A stretch of DNA of 12,091 nucleotides from Brevundimonas sp. UBA7635 (GTDB lineage: Bacteria; Pseudomonadota; Alphaproteobacteria; Caulobacterales; Caulobacteraceae), in contig DLIT01000045.1 of assembly GCA_002483865.1 (NCBI GenBank), forward strand, positions 1-12,091. Reading direction: 5' to 3'. The notes below the pieces were generated by a model. It was not told the DNA's origin. It did not search any database and saw nothing but the letters and a program-made list of their open reading frames with translations. Below, one piece after another: positions 7,724-12,091 of the stretch. The position numbers and the translations under genes were made by a program. How positions within the stretch are numbered: the first letter of the stretch is position 1; every line of letters begins with the position of its first letter.

Positions 7724-8794
7724 TCAACTTTCGGTCGTGAGCCGCGACATATCGACCACAAAGCGATACCGGACATCCGACCTTTCCATCCGCTCATAGG
7801 CGTGGCTGATTTCATCCGGGGCAATCAGTTCGATCTCGCTGGTGATGTTGTGCTGGCCGCAGAAGTCCAGCATCTCCTGGGTTTCGCGAATGCCGCCAAT
7901 CAGGCTGCCGGCGACACTGCGACGCCGCATGATGAGCGGCATGGCCCGAACAGGCAGGTCCTCGGTGGTCAGGCCCAGCATGACCATGGTGCCGTTTAGG
8001 CCGAGCAGGCTCAGTGTGCCGGAAATCTCGTGGGTGGCCGAGACGGTATTGATGATCAGGTCAAACCGGCCCATCGCCGCCTTCATTGCCTCGCGGTCGC
8101 GGTTGATCAGGAAGTGGCGCGCGCCCATGCGTTCGGCATCGGCCTTCTTGCGATCCGAGGTCGAGATGACCGTGACCTCTGCACCCATCGCCACAGCCAG
8201 CTTGACCGCCATGTGCCCCAGGCCACCCAGTCCGACCACCGCCACGCGTGAACCTGGTCCCACCTTCCAGTGCCGCAGAGGGCTATAGGTCGTGACCCCC
8301 GCGCACAGCAGGGGTGCCGCCGCATCCAGCGGCAGGTTGTCAGGGATGGACAGGACAAAGGCCTGGTCCACGGTGATCCGGTCGGAATAGCCGCCCTGGG
8401 TCTGGGTCTGCCCCACGGCCTCGCCCCCCGGATCGCGTGAGGCATAGGTCCAGGTGGTACCGGTCTGGCAATACTGCTCCTCGCCCCCGGCACAGGAAGG
8501 GCAGGTACGGCAACTGTCAACCATGCAGCCGACACCGACCCGATTGCCGACCTTGTGGCGCGCCACTTCGTCGCCGACGGCGATGACCACGCCCACGATC
8601 TCATGGCCTGGCACCAGCGGATAACGGGTGCCGCCCGAGTCATTCTTCACCGCATGCAGGTCCGAATGACAGACGCCGCAGTATTGAATGTCGATGACCA
8701 CATCAGCCGGACCCGGATCGCGACGCTGCAGGCTGTAGGGACGCAAGGGCTGGTCCGAAGCCACGGCGGCAAAGGCACGTGTCGCAATAGGCAT
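7724..8794 (-). CDS. Zinc-dependent NADP alcohol dehydrogenase, cinnamyl-alcohol-dehydrogenase type
   Basis: This 356-residue medium-chain dehydrogenase oxidises alcohols or, more likely in vivo, reduces aldehydes (YahK/CAD-like). The catalytic zinc ligands are Cys42 (YCGVCHSDLH), His64 (VPGHEIVG) and Cys164 (PLLCAG). The structural zinc ligands are Cys95, Cys98, Cys101 and Cys109 (CRTCPSCAGGEEQYC). The cofactor loop GLGGLG is at 188-193. After the second beta strand comes STSDRKK, the pattern of NADP-preferring CAD enzymes. All ligands are present, so the enzyme should be active; the substrate is not predictable. The ATG at 8794 has AGGA about 10 nt upstream. It starts 25 bp after the stop of the broken DUF72 gene on the same strand, so the insertion there may have separated it from a shared promoter. 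Confidence 0.92.
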   Translation of the reverse strand: MPIATRAFAAVASDQPLRPYSLQRRDPGPADVVIDIQYCGVCHSDLHAVKNDSGGTRYPLVPGHEIVGVVIAVGDEVARHKVGNRVGVGCMVDSCRTCPSCAGGEEQYCQTGTTWTYASRDPGGEAVGQTQTQGGYSDRITVDQAFVLSIPDNLPLDAAAPLLCAGVTTYSPLRHWKVGPGSRVAVVGLGGLGHMAVKLAVAMGAEVTVISTSDRKKADAERMGARHFLINRDREAMKAAMGRFDLIINTVSATHEISGTLSLLGLNGTMVMLGLTTEDLPVRAMPLIMRRRSVAGSLIGGIRETQEMLDFCGQHNITSEIELIAPDEISHAYERMERSDVRYRFVVDMSRLTTES

Positions 8795-8819
8795 GGGCTC
8801 AAATCCTGAATAGAAACGG

Positions 8820-9227
8820 TTACTTGGTCAGACGCGCGATCAGCGCCTGGGCGGCGGCCGGGTTCCTGACCTTGGCCCCGGAGATGAAATAGGCAAAGAC
8901 GTCGCCCCGGTTCGCCCAGCCCTGGACCTGGCATGCCACCTGATCCAACTCGGCCCCGTTCATGCCGGTGGGTTCATCCTCGCGGCTGGACATCAGCCGG
9001 GCATAGGTAAAGTCGGCGGTCGCCTCGTCAATCTGGGGCCAGGTGGGTTCGGTATCCTCGATCGCATAGACGATGGCCGCCCCATAGCGCCGCGCCAGGT
9101 CATAGAAGGCCTCGCACGCAAAGCTGGGGTTGCGCACCTCCAGGGCATGGCGCAGACGCAAGCCGTCCTTTTCCTGGGGCAACAGCTTCAGGAAGGCCCC
9201 GAAATCCTCGGCATCGAACTTCTTGGT
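8820..9227 (-). pseudogene. DUF72 (YecE-like) gene, C-terminal fragment
   Basis: This is the downstream part of a DUF72 gene. It reads TKKFDAEDFGAFLKLLP onward, includes LRHALEVRNPSF, YAIEDTEPTWPQ and FTYARLMSSRED, and ends at TAA 8820-8822. Reading upstream past Thr, the frame enters inserted DNA (MLLVAHVMG, ATG at 9254), which has no family similarity. This part has 135 residues, beginning at the Thr codon shared with the N-terminal fragment (10475-10822). Joining the two at that Thr gives an unbroken protein of about 250 residues, the normal DUF72 length. DUF72 proteins have a TIM-barrel-like fold and no established function. No ribosome site supports translation from the ATG at 9254, and a product without the first half of the barrel would be unlikely to fold. 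Confidence 0.88.
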
Positions 9228-9233
9228 GCCCAT
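9225..9233. repeat. Left junction copy of an imperfect 9-bp direct repeat
   Basis: GGTGCCCAT here matches CGTCGCCAT at 10475-10483 in six of nine bases, or six of eight if the first base is dropped. It sits exactly where host DUF72 coding sequence gives way to foreign DNA. It could be a diverged target-site duplication or an att-like overlap. Confidence 0.4.
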
Positions 9234-9266
9234 AACATGTGCGACTAATAGCAAGGCGAGCGTAAA

Positions 9267-9287
9267 GCGGACTCACCGGATGTCCGC
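9267..9287 (-). terminator. Possible weak terminator of the merT / GDCCVxC transcript
   Basis: GCGGAC and GTCCGC form a 6-bp stem with a 9-nt loop. On the minus strand it is followed by TTTACG, only a short T-run. It lies 38 bp after the GDCCVxC stop codon, the right place to end that transcript. CGGAC at 9301-9305 could pair alternatively with the same arm. Confidence 0.35.
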
Positions 9288-9324
9288 GATGGGTGGTTAA
9301 CGGACCTAATGCTCGGCCCCCTCG

Positions 9325-9540
9325 TTAGCCACAGCACGAGGTGCCCTCTTGGATCGGGGGGCATGGAATGTCGCCGTAAGAACAGAACACGCAGCAATCG
9401 CCGGGTAGCGGTCGCAACTTGGTCCCGCAACCAGCGCAATCGTAGAACCAGATGCAAGCGTCTGTCGGCATGGTTTCGGTAGCCACATGCCCGCAGTCAG
9501 GACAGGTGAGGGTGGATTGTAGCAGGATGCCGTCGCTCAT
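9325..9540 (-). CDS. GDCCVxC-type cysteine-rich small protein
   Basis: This 71-residue protein has 11 cysteines: 13, 16, 29, 35, 38, 49, 50, 53, 60, 69 and 70. Two CxxC knuckles (LTCPDCGH at 13-16 and DCAGCG at 35-38) look like a zinc-ribbon fold. The motif GDCCVFCSYG at 47-56 names the GDCCVxC family, which has selenoprotein members; here every position is cysteine. The protein ends TSCCG, recalling the vicinal cysteine pair at the C terminus of mercuric reductase MerA. The ATG at 9540 overlaps the merT stop as ATGA, so the two are probably translationally coupled. An in-frame ATG ten codons upstream (9570) lies inside merT and is less likely. Function is unproven; metal binding, and a role with Hg(II), is inferred from the cysteines and the mer neighbours. 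Confidence 0.85.
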   Translation of the reverse strand: MSDGILLQSTLTCPDCGHVATETMPTDACIWFYDCAGCGTKLRPLPGDCCVFCSYGDIPCPPIQEGTSCCG

Positions 9541-9920
9541 CGCGCTGCCATCAAAAGGCCCATTGCCCAAGGCTCAATGAAAGGCCCCCAAGCCAGAGCG
9601 AGGGCAACCAGCAGGGAAGCCAGAACAAGTAGCCAAAAAGCGGTGCGCGATGGTCGAGCGCAACTCACGTCACTTCGGCATTTTCGGACCCGCCGCCAGT
9701 GCAAGAGCCAGCCCAAGACCAAAACGGAGGCCGCAATGGCCGTCACCCATGTCCGCGCTCCGGCGATAACGGCGGCTCCTGCAAAGGAGACCCCAGCGAG
9801 GGAAAGAGCCAGAGGCAAGACGCAGCAGGCCGCCCACGCGAAGACCGAGGCGAAGCCGCCGACAGCAGCCGAAGTGCTGACAACAACATCGGGATTAGCG
9901 GGTGGCTTGTGGGTCGTCAT
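9537..9920 (-). CDS. merT: MerT-like mercuric ion transport protein
   Basis: This 127-residue inner-membrane protein has three predicted helices (about 22-50, 56-75 and 95-118). It carries the two MerT cysteine pairs: vicinal Cys32-Cys33 in the first helix (FAWAACCVLPLAL), and Cys81 and Cys87 in the loop after helix two (RKCRSDVSCARP). In Tn501-type MerT the corresponding pairs are Cys24/25 and Cys76/82, with the same 6-residue spacing in the loop. MerT takes Hg(II) from MerP and passes it to the cytoplasm. Overall similarity to classical MerT is otherwise low, so it is a divergent member. GGAG lies 6 nt before the ATG at 9920. It is transcribed from the MerR-type promoter at 9945-9975 and coupled to the GDCCVxC gene. 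No merP or merA follows. Confidence 0.8.
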   Translation of the reverse strand: MTTHKPPANPDVVVSTSAAVGGFASVFAWAACCVLPLALSLAGVSFAGAAVIAGARTWVTAIAASVLVLGWLLHWRRVRKCRSDVSCARPSRTAFWLLVLASLLVALALAWGPFIEPWAMGLLMAAR

Positions 9921-9944
9921 GGGAAACTCCGTCCAATGTGATAG

Positions 9945-9975
9945 AGGCTACAACCCGTAGCCACTACGGGATCAA
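9945..9975 (-). promoter_or_regulatory. MerR-type promoter and operator for merT
   Basis: On the minus strand TTGATC (9975-9970) and TAGCCT (9950-9945) are separated by 19 bp, the over-long spacer that MerR-family activators correct by DNA distortion. The spacer holds a dyad, CCCGTAG and CTACGGG around CCA (9954-9970). It aligns well with the Tn21/Tn501 mer operator (TTGACTCCGTAC...GTACGGA). It lies 24 bp upstream of merT and just before merR, so MerR probably also represses its own gene. Confidence 0.85.
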
Positions 9976-9979
9976 GGGT

Positions 9980-10423
9980 GTGAAGCGACATACGTTGACC
10001 ATTGGACGGTTGGCCCGCCAAGCCGGGGTGAACCTTGAAACCGTGCGCTACTACGAGCGTATCGGCATCATGCCCGATCCAGACCGAACCGAGGGCGGAC
10101 ACCGTAGCTACGCTCCTGAACACGCTGAGCGTCTGAAGTTCATTCGCAGGTCTCGCGAGTTGGGGTTCGGCATTGAAACCATCCGACGTTTGATTTCCTT
10201 GGGCGAGGCAGAGACCGAATCGTGTTGTGAGGTGCGGGATATGGCCAAGGATCAGATCGCCAGCATCGACGCAAAGATCAGCGATCTGACACGGCTCAGG
10301 CGCGTCCTTCAGCGGGCCGTAGTCGATTGCGGAGAGGGGAGCGAAGTCAGTTGCCCTGTCATCCGAGAGTTGGGATCGAACGACCGAGGGATAGGTCGCC
10401 CGACCGAGGCTTCTCGGCCATAG
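9980..10423 (+). CDS. merR: Mercury-responsive transcriptional regulator MerR
   Basis: This MerR-family dimeric activator/repressor has a winged HTH at residues 6-40 (LTIGRLARQAGVNLETVRYYERIG), the GGHRSY wing, a long dimerisation helix and a C-terminal metal loop. Starting at the GTG at 9980 it has 147 residues. Its cysteines then fall at 82 (SCCEVRDMA, with an extra Cys83), 117 (VVDCGEG) and 125 (VSCPVI), matching the Hg(II) ligands Cys82, Cys117 and Cys126 of Tn501 MerR. That agreement is why I chose GTG over the ATG at 9902, which would overlap merT, or the TTG at 9995. The ribosome site is poor (AAGGG immediately before GTG). A 20-residue tail after VIREL is variable. Hg(II) specificity is strongly suggested, though Cd/Pb-type regulators share part of this pattern. 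Confidence 0.9.
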   Translation: MKRHTLTIGRLARQAGVNLETVRYYERIGIMPDPDRTEGGHRSYAPEHAERLKFIRRSRELGFGIETIRRLISLGEAETESCCEVRDMAKDQIASIDAKISDLTRLRRVLQRAVVDCGEGSEVSCPVIRELGSNDRGIGRPTEASRP

Positions 10424-10474
10424 AGGCGAATGAGATCATGAGCTTCAAGCCCGGTTTCAGCCCATTTTCGAAGC

Positions 10475-10483
10475 CGTCGCCAT
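10475..10483. repeat. Right junction copy of the imperfect direct repeat
   Basis: CGTCGCCAT is the partner of GGTGCCCAT at 9225-9233. On the minus strand it encodes the Met-Ala-Thr where DUF72 similarity ends and the reading frame enters inserted DNA (Ala-Ser-Lys-Met-Gly-stop). Confidence 0.4.
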
Positions 10484-10822
10484 GAACTGCCAGTTGATCG
10501 GCCCGAGCTTGTCGCCCAGCAGGGTCAGCCCCTGGGACAGGAAGCGCTCAAAGCTCTCGGCCCCCTCGCCCAGTACCTTGCGGTTGGTGCAATAGCGGCT
10601 GGCCTTGACCGAAAAGACAAAGTCATCGGGCGTTTCATCGCGCCACTTGGCCCAGCTGTCGGGCTTGAAGGTCGAATAATAGGTGCCGTTGATCTCGATA
10701 CTGGTCAGTGCCCGGCTGGCGAACTCCAGCTCGCGCTTCTGGACCAGTCCTTCCGGATAAAAGACCCCGCGCCACGGCTCATAGGTCCAACCGCCGACGC
10801 CTACCCTGATGGCACCTACCAT
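10475..10822 (-). pseudogene. DUF72 (YecE-like) gene, N-terminal fragment
   Basis: This is the first 116 residues of a DUF72 protein. It begins MVGAIRVGVGGWTYEPWRG, contains SIEINGTYYSTFKPDSWAKW and DFVFSVKASRYCTN, and ends at GPINWQFMAT. The frame then reads five foreign residues and stops at TGA 10457-10459. GGAGG lies 8 nt before the ATG at 10822, which fixes the start over an upstream ATG at 10852. The C-terminal half continues at 9227-8820 with no residue missing, so the disruption is by insertion, not deletion. The promoter and ribosome site are intact, so a truncated protein could still be made but would lack half the barrel. The gene is divergent from the substrate-binding protein gene. 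Confidence 0.9.
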
Positions 10823-10867
10823 GACTGTTCCTCCTGCCTGCCCCCGCAGCATCGCAGGAAACGCTCC

Positions 10868-10902
10868 GCGCCGCCAGCAAGGTCAGGGGATGCAGGCGGC
10901 GC
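10868..10902. repeat. Strong inverted repeat (hairpin) in the DUF72 / substrate-binding protein gap
   Basis: The arms GCGCCGCCAGCA (10868-10879) and TGCAGGCGGCGC (10891-10902) pair over 11 of 12 positions, with one A-A mismatch and an 11-nt loop. No T-run follows on either strand, so a factor-independent terminator is unlikely. It lies about 78 bp upstream of the substrate-binding protein ATG and about 46 bp upstream of the DUF72 ATG. It could act in a 5' leader or as a protein site. Confidence 0.6.
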
Positions 10903-10979
10903 TGTGAACGCGGGAAATCGGGCCATGGCCGCTGTCGCGACCTTCCCAAACCCAGGTCCGCGCCCTAAACCAAGGGCTG

Positions 10980-12032
10980 ATGACTCGCGCTACCTCCATC
11001 CCTGACAGCCTGACCCGGCGCCGGATGATCCTGGCGACATCGGGCGTGGCTGTTTTGGGCGGTCTGGCCAGCCTGGCAGCCTGCGGCCGGACCGAGGCCC
11101 CGGTCGATGAGGCTGGCCGCGTACGCCTGCGCCTGGCCGCAGGCGGTCCGGTCAACGCCCTGCACGGCGGCTTCTATCAGGCCCTGGCCATCGGAGCCTA
11201 TGAGCGGCGGGGGCTGAATATCGAGATCCTGACGGGCCAGGCGGGCCAGGACGTGCCCGCCCTGCTGGCCAGCAGCAATGCCGAACTGGCTTTCGGACGC
11301 GACAGTTTCTCGGCCCTGTCCCTTGTGGCCGAGCGCGCGCCGGTCAAGGCCGTGGCGGCCTTCCTTCAAAAAGACCCGGTCATCTTGATCGCCCGCCCTG
11401 ATCCGTCGCTGACAGACCTGTCGTCCTTGCGTGAGCGGCCGATCCTGGCCAGCCCCCAGGACCGCGAAGGGTTCTGGTACTGGCTTCAGGCCCGGTTTGA
11501 ATTGACCGAGGACCAGGTCAAGGTTGCCTCGCTGGACGATCATCTGGAGACGATGAAGACAGACCCGAGCGCCATCATGATCGGACGCCTGACCCAGGGT
11601 GAAGCGCGCCGGGTCGCCGATATCGCCGGGTTTGAGCCCAGTGTCATCCTGCCCGCCAGCGACGGCTATCCGTCCTATTCCGGCCTGGTACTGGCCCCCA
11701 ATGCCTTTGCCCGCGACAACGGCCCGGCGCTGCGCGATTTCATCGCCGCCTCAGTCGAGGGCTGGCGTGACTATGTCCATGGCGACGGGTCCAAGGGCGA
11801 TGCCCTGATCCGCAAGGCCAACCCGGACCTCAGCCAGGCCCTGCTGGACCAGGCCCGCGCCAGCCTGCGCAGCGAGGCCATGGTCGATGGCGGTGATGCC
11901 GCGCTTTACGGCCTGGGCACCATGACCGCCGAGCGCTGGCTCAGCTTTGCCGACCAGACGGCCACGGCCTTTGCAACCCCGCCCGACTGGCGCGAGGCCT
12001 TCACCCTGCAGTACCTGCCCGGCCGAAGCTAA
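10980..12032 (+). CDS. ABC transporter substrate-binding lipoprotein, NMT1/THI5-SsuA type
   Basis: This 350-residue periplasmic binding protein has a twin-arginine motif (LTRRRMILA, Arg13-15) followed by a hydrophobic stretch and a lipobox SLAAC with Cys35. It is therefore probably a Tat-exported lipoprotein. The mature part has the type-2 periplasmic fold seen in nitrate, sulfonate and thiamine-precursor binding proteins: HGGFYQALAIGAYERRGLNIEI near 62-83, an early lobe through NAELAFGRDSFSAL, and the second lobe from about 155. The ligand cannot be assigned; sulfonates, nitrate or HMP-like pyrimidines are all possible. The ATG at 10980 is preceded by AAGGG with short spacing and is the only start that includes the Arg pair. 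No permease or ATPase gene is visible in the window, though one could follow. Confidence 0.85.
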   Translation: MTRATSIPDSLTRRRMILATSGVAVLGGLASLAACGRTEAPVDEAGRVRLRLAAGGPVNALHGGFYQALAIGAYERRGLNIEILTGQAGQDVPALLASSNAELAFGRDSFSALSLVAERAPVKAVAAFLQKDPVILIARPDPSLTDLSSLRERPILASPQDREGFWYWLQARFELTEDQVKVASLDDHLETMKTDPSAIMIGRLTQGEARRVADIAGFEPSVILPASDGYPSYSGLVLAPNAFARDNGPALRDFIAASVEGWRDYVHGDGSKGDALIRKANPDLSQALLDQARASLRSEAMVDGGDAALYGLGTMTAERWLSFADQTATAFATPPDWREAFTLQYLPGRS

Positions 12033-12071
12033 AGAATGACGTTAGGCCAGAGTTAAGCCTGGAAAGGCAGG

Positions 12072-12091
12072 ATGGGACTGCGTTCCGCCTG
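12072..12091 (+). CDS. Possible start of the next gene (truncated by window edge)
   Basis: An ATG at 12072 is preceded by GGAAAGGCAGG, a fair ribosome site, and opens a frame MGLRSA that runs off the window 39 bp after the substrate-binding protein stop. Six codons are too few to identify a product. Confidence 0.25.

Larger units (their letters stand above)
9228..10474. mobile_element. Compact mer cassette inserted in the DUF72 gene
   Basis: About 1.25 kb of DNA separates the two halves of a DUF72 gene and carries merR, a merT-like gene and a GDCCVxC gene. Its G+C is visibly lower than the flanks (about 58% over 9961-10020 against about 77% over 11101-11160, counted by hand). No transposase, integrase or resolvase gene is present, and I see no convincing terminal inverted repeats. 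The left end reads AACATGTGCGACTAATAG inward, and the right end on the minus strand reads GGCTTCGAAAATGGGC inward. The extent is inferred from where DUF72 similarity stops on each side, so the exact base may be off by several. It may be a non-autonomous element moved in trans, or the remnant of a larger one. Confidence 0.65.

Noticed and set aside
9577..9960. 127-codon plus-strand open frame opposite merT
   Set aside because: It has a low-complexity Lys/Ala/Arg translation antisense to merT, which has cysteine pairs, helices and its own promoter.
9902..9979. Upstream ATG start for merR
   Set aside because: It would run through the mer operator and overlap merT's first codons. The GTG at 9980 gives the canonical cysteine numbering.
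9228..10474. Insert as a classical Tn3- or Tn7-like mercury transposon
   Set aside because: No transposase or resolvase gene and no matching terminal inverted repeats are visible. The ends do not resemble the 38-bp Tn21/Tn501 repeats.
10853..10979. TPP or other riboswitch upstream of the NMT1/THI5-like binding protein
   Set aside because: The thi-box core segments (such as CTGAGA) are absent. The hairpin present does not match a known aptamer by eye.

Overview
The window looks like chromosomal DNA from a GC-rich alphaproteobacterium, most likely Caulobacteraceae (Brevundimonas-like). The reasons are the erpA/dgt/SPOR-protein neighbourhood, a periplasmic protein resembling DUF4908, and generally high G+C. 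This assignment is inference, since there is no rRNA or marker gene to confirm it.

Layout. 1-228 (-) is the start of a membrane-anchored protein, probably a SPOR-domain protein, running off the left edge. 307-1494 (-) is dgt, a dGTPase-like HD hydrolase, divergent from erpA (1562-1951, +), an A-type Fe-S carrier. Next come a DJ-1/PfpI protein (-), a YpfJ-type zinc metallopeptidase (+), a Tat-exported protein with two retropepsin-like DTG motifs (-), threonine synthase thrC (+), a DUF4908-like exported protein (-), phaB/phbB acetoacetyl-CoA reductase (-) and an NADP-dependent cinnamyl-alcohol-dehydrogenase-type ADH (-). The right end carries a Tat/lipobox ABC-transporter substrate-binding protein (+) and possibly the first codons of another gene. 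Strand changes are frequent, so most of these are single housekeeping or accessory genes rather than one operon.

The notable region is 8820-10822. A DUF72 (YecE-like) gene on the minus strand is cut in two at a Met-Ala-Thr/Lys-Lys-Phe position. Between the halves lies about 1.25 kb of lower-G+C DNA with three genes: merR (+), and divergently a MerT-like membrane protein overlapping by 4 bp a 71-residue, 11-cysteine GDCCVxC protein (-). A textbook MerR-type promoter, with a 19-bp spacer filled by a CCCGTAG/CTACGGG dyad, lies between merR and merT. No merA, merP or recombinase is present. This is a compact mercury-responsive cassette that appears to have inserted into, and inactivated, a host gene. 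Its junctions carry an imperfect 9-bp direct repeat, and its mode of movement is unclear.

How the cassette may work (inference): MerR senses Hg(II) through Cys82/Cys117/Cys125 and switches on merT plus the GDCCVxC gene. MerT-like cysteine pairs would move Hg(II) across the inner membrane, and the cysteine-rich protein would receive or buffer it. The missing reductase must be elsewhere in the genome, or the small protein provides a reductase-independent route. There is no stretch over 300 bases without a gene, and I saw no tRNA, rRNA or CRISPR array.
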